Shown one piece after another: positions 7,365-16,849 of a stretch of 57,621 nucleotides of DNA. The notes beneath the pieces were generated by a model, which worked only from the letters and a program-made list of their open reading frames with translations, did no database searches and was not told where the DNA came from. Made by a program: the position numbers and the translations under genes. The stretch covers positions 376 through 57,996 of the forward strand of contig JAKCDC010000016.1 in the NCBI GenBank assembly GCA_021838635.1, written 5' to 3'. Numbering within the stretch: the stretch's first letter is position 1; every line of letters starts with the position of its first letter. Source of the DNA: Pseudomonadota bacterium (GTDB taxonomy: Bacteria; Pseudomonadota; Gammaproteobacteria; Steroidobacterales; Steroidobacteraceae).

Positions 7365-10300
7365 GCGGCGTCTCGTGACTTGGAGTCCGCGGCGGCAACT
7401 GTGCGCCGATCTTGCGCGAGGTACGTGTAGACCACCGGCACTACATAAAGCGAGAACAACGCGCCGATGGCGAGTCCTGCGGCAATCACCAGTCCCATAT
7501 CGAAGCGACTGACCGCGCCGGGACCGGTCGCAAAAACGAGCGGCAGCGCGCCGAACACCATTGCGCCCGTCGTCATCAGAATCGGACGAAGACGGATGCT
7601 CGAGGCCTTCTCTACGGCTGCGCGCCGATCCAGTCCTTCGGTTTCCTGGATCACGTTGGCGAATTGTACGATAAGAATACCCTGCTTCGTGATCAATCCA
7701 ATGAGCGTGATCAGTCCGACTTCCGTGTAGATATTGATCGTCGCGGCACCGAGATACAGGAACACCAAGGCGCCCGTAATTGCCATCGGCAGCGTCACCA
7801 GAACGATCAAGGGATCGCGAAAGCTCTCAAACTGCATGGCGAGCAGCAGATACACCAGGATCACGGAGAGCGCAAAACTGATGATGATCGCGTGGCCCTG
7901 CTGAATGTACTGCCGTGATTCGCTGGCGTAATTGATCCCGAACCCGGGGGGAAGGATCTTCTTCGCCTCTGTCTTCAGATACGTCAGCGCCTGCCCCAGC
8001 GTCACACCGGGGGCCATGACGCCCTGGATCGTCGCGGAGTTCAGCTGCTGAAACTGCGGCAGGAACTCCGGCTGCACCTCCGTGTGCACACTCATCAAGG
8101 TCGAGAGCGGAATCAACGCGCCCGTACCGCTGTGGATGTAGTAATCCCTCAGCATCGAGGGATTGGCACGGAAGCGGTCCGAGACCTGCGGGATGACCTT
8201 GTAACTGTGGCCAGACATGTCAAATCGATTGACGTAGTTGCCGCCGAGTAAAGGTTCGAGATTGTCGGCAATGGTGGCCATATTGATGCCGAGATCACCG
8301 GCGAGATTGCGATTGACGTGCAGAACGACTCCAGGGGAGTCGTAGCGCAGATCCTTGGTCAGGAACGCAAATCGTCCGCTCTGCATCGCCTTGCCGATGA
8401 GTTCGTTCGCCACCTGATCGATGTTTCCGAAGCGGCTGCTCGAGGTGATGACGAACTGCACCGGGAATCCGCCGGCGGAACCCGGCAGCGTCGGCTTCGG
8501 GAAGGCAGCAGCCTGTACGCCGGTGAGGCGATTGAGTTTTTGCTGAACCGCCGGCATCAGCGCCATCTGCGTCTTGGAGCGCTGGCTCCAAGGCTTGAGT
8601 TTCATTCCGCTGATCAGGGCATTATCTGTCGCGCCACTGAGGGAGACGCCGTTGATCTGGAAGACCTGTTTGGTCTCGGGAAAGCTCCTGAAGATCTGTG
8701 CGATCTGGCGGGAATAGTGGGTCAGATAATGCAACGTCGCCGTGGCCGGCCCGGTGGCCGCGACGAGGATGAGCCCCTGATCTTCGGTGGGTGCCAATTC
8801 ACTCGGCGTACCAAAGAACAGCACCGGGATCGCGATGAGCACTGCCGCGGAGACCACCAGCGCAGCTGTACGGTACTTGAGGACGGCCGCCAGAGATCGG
8901 TCGTAAGTGTGTCGCAGACGCTCATACCCAGCATCCAGCGCATGCGCAAAGCCATGCGATGCCGACGGACGCAGCACCTTCGCCGACAGCATCGGCGAGA
9001 GCGTGAGAGCGACTACCGCCGAGACTGCAACCGTGAACACCAATGTGAAGGCGAACTCAGAGAACAGGCTGCCGGTAAGCCCCCCCGTCAGAGCGATCGG
9101 CGCGAACACAGCCGCAAGCGTGGTCGACATCACGATGATTGGGCCACCGAGTTCGCGAGCTCCCCGAATGGCGGCATCGAACCCGCTCATCCCCTCTTCC
9201 ATGTGTCGGTGGATGTTCTCCACGATAATGATGGCATCGTCCACGACCAGACCTATAGCGAGTACCACCGCAAGCAGCGTGATTAGATTGATCGTGTAAC
9301 CGGCAGCGACCATGAAGATACCGCCGCCAACAATCGCGAGCGGGATGGCCACGGCCGGAATGAGCAGCGATCGCAGCGAACCGAGGAACAGGAAGATCAC
9401 GATGACGACCACGGCGAGCGTAATCGCAATGGTCGTCATGACCTCGTGGATCGACTTCTGGATGAACACGCTCCCGTCATACGGGATCGCCGCCTGGATG
9501 CCGGGGGGCAGCGAATGCTGCAATTGTGCAAACGCCTTATGCACGCCATGAGCGACTGACAGGCTGTTGGCGTTCGGTGTGGCGAAAACACCGATAAATA
9601 CGGCGGGCTTGCCGTTGTAATAGACCGATTGATTGTAATTTTGACCGCCAAGCTGAACCTTGGCCACATCACTCAGGCGTATCAGTGTATCGCCGGAATG
9701 CGCGACCACGAGATTGCGGAACTCACTTGCGTTGTGCAGGATCGTGTCGGCGCGGATGGGCCGCGCGATATTGGTCGAGCGCGTTCTCCCCACGGCGCTG
9801 ATGTAATTATTGGACGCAAGCGCGGCGGACACCTCTGCCGGGGTTACACCCAAAGCCGCCATGCGGTTCGGATTTAGCCACACGCGCAACGCGAAACTAT
9901 CGCCGCTCGGGCCAGTGCCGGCCGGCACGATCTGTGCCTGACCGACACCCTTGACGCCCTGGATCGCCGGCTGCACGACGCGCAGCACATAGTCGTTCAC
10001 CTGTTGCTGGCTCAGCGTCTTGCTGTAGAACGCCAGATACATCAGTGCCGTCTGATTGCCGACGGTCTCATTGATCACCGGCGCCTGGGTGCCGGTGGGC
10101 AGCTGGTTCTGGACCTGCTGCACCTTGGACATGATCTGCGCGACCGCGGCATTCGGGTCGTAATTGAGCCGCATGTACACCGTGATCGTCGAGGTGCCCT
10201 GCGAGCTGGTGGCCGTCATGTAGTCGATGCCCGGCGCCGAGGCGATGGCCTGTTCGAGGCGCGCCGTCACGAATCCGAGCACGGTCGAGGAGCTCGCGCC

Positions 10301-10456
10301 GGGGTACGCGGTGGTCACGGTCACCAAGGTGCTCGTGACCTTCGGATACTGGCGCACCGCCATTTCAGTCCAGGCGCGCAGCCCGAGCAGCAGGATGACG
10401 AGGCTCAGGGCGGTGGCGAGCACCGGCCGACGTACGAAAATGTCCGTAAAACGCAT
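7361..10456 (-). CDS. RND multidrug efflux pump, HAE1 family inner-membrane permease
   Basis: A 1031-residue protein of full AcrB/MexB length. It starts MRFTDIFVRRPVLATALSL with the first membrane helix, has the early RQYP and YPGAS motifs near residues 36-54, and the TM4 proton-relay pair Asp406-Asp407 in GLVVDDAIIIVENIHRHMEEG. The large periplasmic loops (about 40-335 and 555-870) are present, as is the second half with its own helices. The protein exports drugs or toxic organics by proton antiport through a tripartite complex with the adaptor and outer-membrane factor encoded upstream. The adaptor gene ends 17 bp before its start. The specific substrate cannot be deduced. Confidence 0.95.
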   Translation of the reverse strand: MRFTDIFVRRPVLATALSLVILLLGLRAWTEMAVRQYPKVTSTLVTVTTAYPGASSSTVLGFVTARLEQAIASAPGIDYMTATSSQGTSTITVYMRLNYDPNAAVAQIMSKVQQVQNQLPTGTQAPVINETVGNQTALMYLAFYSKTLSQQQVNDYVLRVVQPAIQGVKGVGQAQIVPAGTGPSGDSFALRVWLNPNRMAALGVTPAEVSAALASNNYISAVGRTRSTNIARPIRADTILHNASEFRNLVVAHSGDTLIRLSDVAKVQLGGQNYNQSVYYNGKPAVFIGVFATPNANSLSVAHGVHKAFAQLQHSLPPGIQAAIPYDGSVFIQKSIHEVMTTIAITLAVVVIVIFLFLGSLRSLLIPAVAIPLAIVGGGIFMVAAGYTINLITLLAVVLAIGLVVDDAIIIVENIHRHMEEGMSGFDAAIRGARELGGPIIVMSTTLAAVFAPIALTGGLTGSLFSEFAFTLVFTVAVSAVVALTLSPMLSAKVLRPSASHGFAHALDAGYERLRHTYDRSLAAVLKYRTAALVVSAAVLIAIPVLFFGTPSELAPTEDQGLILVAATGPATATLHYLTHYSRQIAQIFRSFPETKQVFQINGVSLSGATDNALISGMKLKPWSQRSKTQMALMPAVQQKLNRLTGVQAAAFPKPTLPGSAGGFPVQFVITSSSRFGNIDQVANELIGKAMQSGRFAFLTKDLRYDSPGVVLHVNRNLAGDLGINMATIADNLEPLLGGNYVNRFDMSGHSYKVIPQVSDRFRANPSMLRDYYIHSGTGALIPLSTLMSVHTEVQPEFLPQFQQLNSATIQGVMAPGVTLGQALTYLKTEAKKILPPGFGINYASESRQYIQQGHAIIISFALSVILVYLLLAMQFESFRDPLIVLVTLPMAITGALVFLYLGAATINIYTEVGLITLIGLITKQGILIVQFANVIQETEGLDRRAAVEKASSIRLRPILMTTGAMVFGALPLVFATGPGAVSRFDMGLVIAAGLAIGALFSLYVVPVVYTYLAQDRRTVAAADSKSRDAA

Positions 10457-10473
10457 CGCGCTGTCCTTGATTC

Positions 10474-11577
10474 TCAGTGCGCGCTGCCGCGATGAATCAC
10501 GACGGGCATTCCATTGCGCAGCTTGATCTGGCCGGCGGTCACCACGCGCTCTCCGGCCTGCAATCCCGAGAGAACTTCCGTGAGCGGGCCGCGCGTTTGC
10601 CCTGCCTTGATCGGCGTGGAGACCGCCACCTGCTGCTCATGGGCGCCTGCCTTGTGCGCTGTGATCACGTAGACATAATCGCCGAACGTACTGTAGGTGA
10701 CTGCCACCGTCGGTACGGCCAGACGCTCGTGCACCGATCCGACCAGAATCTTCGCCTCGCCGAACATGCCCGGGCGCAACTGCATCCGGGGATTCTGCAC
10801 GATGGCCTCCACGGTCACATTGCGGGTGTTGGGATTGATCTCGGAATTGATTGCTTTGACCCGACCGTGAAAATGCTGGCCCGGAAAGGCATCCACGGAC
10901 AGCTCGACCATCTGGTCCGGGTGGATCAGACCGCTCTGGCTTTGCGGCACCGTGAACTCGGCCCGTAAGGGATTCCACACATTGAGGGCAGCGATTTCCG
11001 TTCCCGGGGAGAGATACTGGCCGAGACTGATCTGGCGTACCCCCATCCAGCCCGAGAACGGCGCGCTCACGGACAGCTTGGCGAGCGTCGCAAGCACGTT
11101 GTCGACCGCCGCCTTGGCGCTCTGCTCATCCGCCTTCGCGGTGTCCAGGGCCGCGAGGCTGGTGGCGCGTGCCGCATAGAGGTGCTGTGCCCGCTCGTAA
11201 TTGATGCGGGCGAGCGCCTCATTGGCACGATCCTGCGCCAGTGTCGCGAGCTGGTTCGAGTCATCGAGCTGCACGAGCCGCTGGCCCTTGCGCACGTGCT
11301 CGCCGGAATGAAAATAGATTCCGGTCACCTGGCCGGACAACTGCGGCGTCAGATTGACGCCGGAGGTGGCCACCAAACTCGCCACCGTGTGGATTTCCGA
11401 CCGCCAGGACACTTTGACCACAGGTGCGGCCGAGACACTGACCTCGTACGGCCCCTGGTGCGCCTGCGCTGCGTGCGCCGCATGCTCCCGCCAGAGCTTG
11501 ATGCCGCCGATCAGTGCAATCGCCACCGCGACGATGAGCACTGTGCGCAATACGATGCGCCGCTCGGGATTCGCCAT
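10474..11577 (-). CDS. RND efflux periplasmic adaptor (membrane fusion protein)
   Basis: A 367-residue adaptor. It has an N-terminal membrane anchor (VLIVAVAIALIGGIKLW), a biotinyl-lipoyl-like half (LTPQLSGQVTGIYFHSGEHV and later VSAPFSGWMGVRQISLGQYL), an alpha-hairpin between them (about residues 105-160) and C-terminal beta-barrel and membrane-proximal domains ending VVTAGQIKLRNGMPVVI. It links the pump to the outer-membrane channel. The start ATG is 3 bp after the stop of the outer-membrane factor gene, so the genes are co-transcribed and probably coupled. No lipobox is seen, so it is anchored by its helix. Confidence 0.93.
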   Translation of the reverse strand: MANPERRIVLRTVLIVAVAIALIGGIKLWREHAAHAAQAHQGPYEVSVSAAPVVKVSWRSEIHTVASLVATSGVNLTPQLSGQVTGIYFHSGEHVRKGQRLVQLDDSNQLATLAQDRANEALARINYERAQHLYAARATSLAALDTAKADEQSAKAAVDNVLATLAKLSVSAPFSGWMGVRQISLGQYLSPGTEIAALNVWNPLRAEFTVPQSQSGLIHPDQMVELSVDAFPGQHFHGRVKAINSEINPNTRNVTVEAIVQNPRMQLRPGMFGEAKILVGSVHERLAVPTVAVTYSTFGDYVYVITAHKAGAHEQQVAVSTPIKAGQTRGPLTEVLSGLQAGERVVTAGQIKLRNGMPVVIHRGSAH

Positions 11578-11580
11578 CGG

Positions 11581-13101
11581 TCAATTCTCCTCAGCCATTC
11601 TGGATGTTTCTCTGGACCGCGCCGCCGGATGCGGCTGAGCGGCCGACACTTGCGCCGTCCAGCTCCCGCCGAGCGCGACGAATAGGCTCACGGTGTCTAG
11701 ATATCGCTGCGATTGCGCCTGGATGTAGCTCAACCGCGCGTTGTTGTATTGGACCTCGGCGGTCAACAGCGAGAGGTAATCGACCGCACCGTCACGATAA
11801 CTCGTCTCGGCCACCTGCAGGGCCGCACGGTTGGCGGTGAGCGCCTGCTGCTCGGCTCGCAGGGTCTGCGCATCGTGCTGAAGCGCCCGCAGGGCATTGG
11901 CGACCTGCTGGAACGCTCCCAATACCGTCTGCCGGTAGGCTGCAAACGTCGCGTCATAGGACGCAATCGCCTCGCGCTTCTGCGCCTCGAGTGTACCGCC
12001 AGCAAAGATCGGCATGGCCAGATCTCCGGCGACGCTCCAAATGTTGCTGGCGGCATGCACGAAGGCGCCCGGCGCGCTGCTCTCCTGGCCGAACTGCGCG
12101 CTCAGCGTCACCACCGGATACATCCGGGCTTTAGCGACGCCGATCTCGACGTCGGCGTAACGCACCTGTGCTTCTGCCGCCCGGATATCCGGGCGCTGTT
12201 TGAGCAGCGTGGAAGGCAGACTCACCGGAATCCGCACGGGAAGCTGCACGTCACTCATACTCGGGGACCGATCACGCCACTGCGCAGGCAGTTCACCGAC
12301 CAGGATCGCGAGCTCGTGCCGATAGACCGCCGACTGCTGCTCCAGCGACGGCAGGCTCGCCTCGCTCGAGGCCACCTGGCTGCGCTGCGTGAGTACACTC
12401 AAGTACGGCACTGCGCCGAAGTGATATTGGGTTTCGGTCAGCTTCAGCAGGCTCTTCTCATGCGCGATGATGGAGCGAGTTGCCACGATTTGCGCGCGCA
12501 CCGCCGCGGCGCTGATTGCCGCCGCGGCGACGTTCCCGATCAACGTCAGTCGGGCCGCATCGAGCTGATAGCGCTGGTAGTCGACCAGCGCCTTTTCGCC
12601 CTTGAAAACCAGGCGGTTAACGCCGAAGAAATCCGGGTAGTAGCTGACCGCGAGTCCACCGGAGTACAGCGAGTAAATGCGGCCCGGGAAGGATCCGCCG
12701 GAACTGGCTGAGGACGTGCGTTGCCGCGAAGCACTGAGATCGCCATTGACCTGCGGGTAGAAAATGCCCGCGGCGGCGGCCATTGCTGCCTGTGCCTGCC
12801 GCAATTTCGCCTGCTCCTGCACCAGACCGGGATTGTTCGCCAGCGCTTGACGGATGAGCGCGTCGATCTGGGGCGAATGAAACTGCCGCCACCACTTGGC
12901 GGCCGGTGAGGCGCCGTAATGGAACTGCTGCGCCTGCCCGGCCGGCCCGATGGCACTCACGGTGGCATGCGGCGATGGCGCGTGCGTGTACGACGTCGTG
13001 TGCACCGCAGGCAGTGAATACCGGGGCGCGAAAGAACAGCCGGCGAGGCTGAGCAATCCGATGCAGGCGACTGCCCATCGCGCAGCGGGGCTTCGTGTCA
13101 T
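11581..13101 (-). CDS. RND efflux outer-membrane lipoprotein, NodT/OprM family
   Basis: From the ATG at 13101 the protein is 506 residues. The signal peptide ends in a lipobox (SLAGC), followed by the usual SFAPRYSLP start of the mature protein. Two outer-membrane-efflux repeats follow, with typical motifs (WWRQFHSPQIDALIRQALANNPGL; RPDIRAAEAQVRYADVEIG as two short blocks; SYRDGAVDYLSLLTAE). It forms the trimeric outer-membrane duct of the efflux complex. It is the first gene of the operon, ahead of adaptor and pump, less common than the adaptor-pump-channel order. A longer frame starts at 13182, but the 13101 ATG gives a proper signal peptide. Confidence 0.92.
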   Translation of the reverse strand: MTRSPAARWAVACIGLLSLAGCSFAPRYSLPAVHTTSYTHAPSPHATVSAIGPAGQAQQFHYGASPAAKWWRQFHSPQIDALIRQALANNPGLVQEQAKLRQAQAAMAAAAGIFYPQVNGDLSASRQRTSSASSGGSFPGRIYSLYSGGLAVSYYPDFFGVNRLVFKGEKALVDYQRYQLDAARLTLIGNVAAAAISAAAVRAQIVATRSIIAHEKSLLKLTETQYHFGAVPYLSVLTQRSQVASSEASLPSLEQQSAVYRHELAILVGELPAQWRDRSPSMSDVQLPVRIPVSLPSTLLKQRPDIRAAEAQVRYADVEIGVAKARMYPVVTLSAQFGQESSAPGAFVHAASNIWSVAGDLAMPIFAGGTLEAQKREAIASYDATFAAYRQTVLGAFQQVANALRALQHDAQTLRAEQQALTANRAALQVAETSYRDGAVDYLSLLTAEVQYNNARLSYIQAQSQRYLDTVSLFVALGGSWTAQVSAAQPHPAARSRETSRMAEEN

Positions 13102-13272
13102 GCGAGTTCCAGTGCATCGCGGCCGCACGTCGGGCGTGCGAACCACTCTTGGGTAACGGTAATTGGGGTGCATCCTTAGCACATCGAACGCAACTGCCGC
13201 ACATGCGGGGCAAGTCGAATCGTGACGCTCCTTTTCACGGATGCCGGTCGTCGTCTTGCCGGCGACTATTGC

Positions 13273-13284
13273 TTAGCATGCTAA
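13273..13284. promoter_or_regulatory. SlyA/MarR-type operator palindrome
   Basis: TTAGCATGCTAA is a perfect 12-bp palindrome, one base from the SlyA consensus TTAGCAAGCTAA. It lies 172 bp upstream of the outer-membrane factor start, the first gene of the efflux operon that ends with a MarR/SlyA-type regulator. I infer it is that regulator's operator. Confidence 0.65.
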
Positions 13285-13935
13285 CGTATCGGGCGGCGGC
13301 GCGCAATACTCGAGTCGTGTCCAGAGTGCGCAGAGACACGCTCTGTTTACAGAATCATAAGGATATCAATGCACGCCCCGTTGCGACGAAGTTCAGCCGC
13401 GTCACTCGCCGCCACGGTCGACTGCCCCGCCGCCGATGTGGTCGCATGACTGCTCGCCAGGCTGATCCCGTGGGAAATTGTGGCAACCCGAGCACGGTCG
13501 GGGGGCGACCCGTGCGGGCGTTTCTGAATCCCCGACGGAGCGACTCATCCAGCGTCAACCATCCGAGACCACTGCTCAAAATCCGCTCCGGGTCCGCGAT
13601 ACGCTCGCCGCTCAGTCCCGATGCAGTCGCTCTTCGGGTTTGCTTCGAATTACGCTCCCGTGGCCACCCGGACGCAAGAGCGACGACCGCGACGGGCCCG
13701 CAGTATCCAACTGCGGCGCTGCGCGCCACGCGTCGCGGGAGGATCTGCTCATACTTGAAACAAGCCACTGCGGCCCCGCCACTGGCTTGCGCATGCGGGT
13801 TCGCGTGCGTAGTCTCGCCAATGCTGAGAGCCGAACGGCGCGACTCGAGCCACGCTCCCGTTCATGCCTGAAGGCAATGTCCATCGTCCGTCGTCGCACG
13901 GGGTCGTGCGAGATGCACAGCAGAGGACGACAGTG
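13285..13935. other. Intergenic region, no convincing gene
   Basis: About 650 bp between the efflux operon operator and the small lipoprotein gene. Frames of 130-150 codons exist on both strands, but their products are Arg/Ser-rich, without domains or plausible starts. I see no RNA gene or repeat. It may hold the promoters of both flanking units. Confidence 0.4.
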
Positions 13936-14109
13936 ATGCGCATCAACGGATTCCGTCGTGCATGGGTTGCGGCCGCGGGCGTGATGTTCGTACTTGCGGG
14001 ATGCGCCAGCAGTCCCCGGCCGATCGGCGCACAATCGACTCCATCGAGCATGACGACGCCACTGCGCGCGGCAACATCGACACGTGCGCACCAGCCATTC
14101 AGTTTCTGA
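13936..14109 (+). CDS. Small lipoprotein, 57 residues
   Basis: An ATG with AGAGGA 7 bp upstream opens a 57-codon gene. The product has two basic residues, a hydrophobic stretch (AWVAAAGVMFVLAGC) with a clear lipobox LAGC, and a mature part of about 35 Ser/Thr/Pro-rich residues (ASSPRPIGAQSTPSSM and onward). It is predicted to be lipidated and membrane-anchored. The short mature part has no recognised domain. It resembles the entericidin-like or other tiny lipoproteins only in general design. The next frame begins 3 bp after its stop. Confidence 0.55.
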   Translation: MRINGFRRAWVAAAGVMFVLAGCASSPRPIGAQSTPSSMTTPLRAATSTRAHQPFSF

Positions 14110-14112
14110 TCC

Positions 14113-14304
14113 ATGCTGCGCGATATGGGTCATGCGGTCGTCAGTGGGGTGTCCTGGTTGTTTCGGGCTCCGTCCGGTGTCTACGGACCACCGGAAAAGG
14201 TCGCCTATAGCAACGCGAGGACCTGGAAGGAATCCACGGGGACGACGGGCTGCACCATCAAATGCGACAGGGTCCAGCGCAATAGCGTGACTCCCATCCA
14301 TTGA
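14113..14304 (+). CDS. Candidate small ORF, 63 residues, unknown
   Basis: An ATG 3 bp after the lipoprotein stop opens a 63-codon frame. The product begins with a weakly hydrophobic part (MGHAVVSGVSWLFRAPSGVYG) and continues with polar residues; two cysteines are near the end (CTIKC). I recognise no family. Position suggests it could be co-translated with the lipoprotein, but there is no good ribosome binding site and the composition is not decisive. Confidence 0.25.
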   Translation: MLRDMGHAVVSGVSWLFRAPSGVYGPPEKVAYSNARTWKESTGTTGCTIKCDRVQRNSVTPIH

Positions 14305-14659
14305 GCACCGCGATCGCTCCGGTGAGCGCAACGGTCACGTACGGCAGGATCGCCGCGGCTCACGTGCGCACAACGAGTGCCCGGTCCTATAGTTTATCGC
14401 GCAGGCGGCATGCACTACAGATAGGCACGAGGCGCTGACGGCTCACGGAGTGTTACCTCGGTGGCGCTCTCGTTCGACCCGCTCCCCCCCCGGACAGCGT
14501 GCCGACCGGACCGTCGATTTCACTCACCGACACCGGTATCCGGTTCATGCCAATGCCTGCACTCGTGACGACACGCCCACTCAGTCGACATCGGAATCGC
14601 TGTTGCCCGCTTGACGCCAGTATTGATTGGGCTCGGGCAGTGCGTGCACTATCCAGGGT

Positions 14660-15370
14660 ATGGCGCAACTCGATTTTGCACATATTTCGAGCGGCCGTGA
14701 ACGCTGGAGTCCCGGGCAGCGGATTGCGCGCCATCGACATCGCCAAGCGTACGCAGCGATCGTGCTGTCGGGAAGCTATGAGGAATGCGGCAGCGCCGGG
14801 CGCTCCCGGGTCCAGCCCGGCGATGTGCTGATCCACCCGCCCTTCGACGCACACCTCGACCGCTTCTCGAGAACGGGGGCCTGCATCCTCAATCTCACGT
14901 TGCCCGCAGCGTTCGGCACACCAGCGGTCGGGCGGATTGAAGACCCTGATGAGATCGTCCGCGCAGCTGAACGGGATCCGGGCGCGGCCCGCGAGTGTCT
15001 GCATCGCCAGATGCGCTACCTCGAGGCGCCGCCCCTGGATTGGCCGGACGCCCTGGCTTTGCGGCTGCGAACGGACCCGACCTGCCGGCTGGATGCCTGG
15101 GCCGATGAACAGGGACTGTCCAAGGAGGCGCTCTCGCGCGGGTTCGGGAAGGTGTTCGGCATCACGCCGGCGGCGTTTCGGGCCGAAGCGAAAGTGCAGC
15201 AGGCGTTGGCGCTGATGACACACGGCGCGCAGCCGCTTTCGAACATTGCGCTGGCCGCCGGATTTGCCGATCAAGCCCACATGACCCGCGCCGTGCGTAG
15301 CGTCACGGGTGAGCCGCCCACCCACCTGCGCAGGTCAATTGGATTCAAGACGGCGCCACCGCAAGGATGA
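14660..15370 (+). CDS. AraC family transcriptional regulator
   Basis: About 236 residues from ATG 14660. The N-terminal half is a small cupin-like sensor (PGQRIARHRHRQAYAAIVLSGSYEE, read as two adjoining strands, then VQPGDVLIHPPFDAHLDRF). The C-terminal half has the two helix-turn-helix units of AraC proteins: LDAWADEQGLSKEALSRGFGKVF and, after the linker, PLSNIALAAGFADQAHMTRAV followed by TGEPPTHLRR. A TTG start 33 bp upstream would add 11 residues. The gene is followed after 13 bp by a CPBP protease gene on the same strand, which it may co-transcribe with or regulate. The effector is unknown. Confidence 0.87.
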   Translation: MAQLDFAHISSGRERWSPGQRIARHRHRQAYAAIVLSGSYEECGSAGRSRVQPGDVLIHPPFDAHLDRFSRTGACILNLTLPAAFGTPAVGRIEDPDEIVRAAERDPGAARECLHRQMRYLEAPPLDWPDALALRLRTDPTCRLDAWADEQGLSKEALSRGFGKVFGITPAAFRAEAKVQQALALMTHGAQPLSNIALAAGFADQAHMTRAVRSVTGEPPTHLRRSIGFKTAPPQG

Positions 15371-15383
15371 TCGAATTCGGGGC

Positions 15384-16142
15384 ATGCTCACCGACGCTGC
15401 AGAGCCCCCGTTCCGGTTGAAATTCCGACCCCTGCTGGTGACCGTGCTGCTCGGGATTGCGGTCACGATAGGCTCGTCCGTCCTAGCCCTGTTGCTGTTC
15501 CGTGCCCTGCATTTATCACCTCCCCAGAAATCGCTGCTCACGTTCCTGTATGTGCAGCATGGATTGCAGCTGCTGCTCGCCCTGCTCGGCATCGCCATTC
15601 TGAAACGGCGATTCGCGCCCGCGGATTACGGACTGCATTGGCCGCGGGGTAAACGCTATTTCCTGGCAGCGATCCTCTGGGGACTTCTGCTGGCGACCGC
15701 GGTCAACGCCGGCAGCTCATGGCTGGATGTGGCTCTGCACCTGAAGCAAACCAGTGGCGACGTGGTGTACACGCATCGGAACATCTGGGGTTGGGCGCTC
15801 TGCGAATGGGTGTACGTCGGCCCCACCGAGGAAATCCCCTTTCGGGCGCTGCTCGTGACCTACCTGGCCACGGCCATGCCCGGCAAGCTGCGCTTCGGGC
15901 GCTTCACCATCAATGGCGCGGGCGTCGTCGTCGCTCTGCTCTTTGCGTTGGCCCACCTGCAGACCTTCTGGGTCGAAAACCCCATCGGTGCGCTGGTCCA
16001 GCAAGGCTACGCGTTCACGCTGGGGGTGCTCTACGCCTACTGGCTCGAAAAGTCGCGAAGCATCATCGCACCGATCCTCGCTCACAACTGCAGCGACGGG
16101 ATCACGACGGTCTTTTGGGCGCTCGGCATCTTTCAGCATTGA
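15384..16142 (+). CDS. CPBP family intramembrane glutamic endopeptidase
   Basis: A 252-residue polytopic protein, starting at ATG 15384 just after the AraC gene. It contains the three CPBP (Abi) active-site motifs: EEIPFRA (EExxxR), FALAHLQ (FxxxH) and HNCSDG near the end. Hydrophobic segments are seen at about 17-40, 52-72, 92-112 and through the C-terminal half. The family cleaves membrane substrates or has immunity functions near peptide toxins; neither a bacteriocin nor a prenyl-protein substrate is visible here. The close spacing suggests an operon with the AraC regulator. Confidence 0.85.
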   Translation: MLTDAAEPPFRLKFRPLLVTVLLGIAVTIGSSVLALLLFRALHLSPPQKSLLTFLYVQHGLQLLLALLGIAILKRRFAPADYGLHWPRGKRYFLAAILWGLLLATAVNAGSSWLDVALHLKQTSGDVVYTHRNIWGWALCEWVYVGPTEEIPFRALLVTYLATAMPGKLRFGRFTINGAGVVVALLFALAHLQTFWVENPIGALVQQGYAFTLGVLYAYWLEKSRSIIAPILAHNCSDGITTVFWALGIFQH

Positions 16143-16849
16143 GCGGTGCGCGGCGACCCGTTGCATCAGGCCATGATCTTTCCTGGCAAATCTCTTGCGC
16201 AACCAATTGATTTAACAGATTTTTATTAGAGCTCTTGCACGCGGCGCATCCCGGCCGCGCCCCGTCCCTATCCCGGATCCCTGCCGGCCCGGCGATCCAC
16301 ACCGCCGAATTATCACCTCGTGGGGAACACTGTCCCCGGCAACCGGTCTGTAGGATCGGCCCCGGCTGACAGGGCCGAGGGCAGAATAATCAACGCTTCG
16401 CGGGGCCATGGCGCCAGGATTCTTCATCGCGGGACGGTCACGGCCGGACAGTCGGGGTGCGCGGTATCCCTCCCTCGCGCGACATGCTAGGGTCGGACCG
16501 CTTGACCGGGGGATCAGGTCGATGCCGCTATTCAGACGCCCGTCGGGACGCCCTTACTGTCGCAGCGAGCCTCAGCCGCCATCGACACGCCCAGTGCACG
16601 CCCCAGATTCGTCATTCAGACCTGCTGTCAGCGCAGCCGGCAACACGAAACGGTACCGCGCGATGCGATCTCGTGAGCGGGATTCCACATGATCGGCACG
16701 CGCGGCCCATCCCATGGCCAGCGGGTCCCTCAACCGCTTCGGTCCCAAGAATCTTCGCTCTGCGGCGGCGTGCGCCGCCGCCGTACCAGTGGATTTTTTT
16801 GCGCAGCCCCGGCGCGCAGCAACCCGCATTTTCCACGACGGACCTCAAT
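16143..16849. other. Intergenic region with one GC hairpin, no gene seen
   Basis: About 700 bp. No frame has both a plausible start and product; the open frame running into the next gene from 16457 is Arg/Pro-rich before the real ATG. A hairpin with arms GCGGCGGC and GCCGCCGC at 16762-16781 is followed 12 bp later by seven T residues (16794-16800), which could be an attenuator or terminator inside the leader of the downstream gene, or chance. Confidence 0.35.

Noticed and set aside
13612-14331. Long minus-strand frame across the small lipoprotein region
   Set aside because: Arg/Ser-rich without start or domain; the plus-strand lipoprotein has a ribosome site and lipobox.
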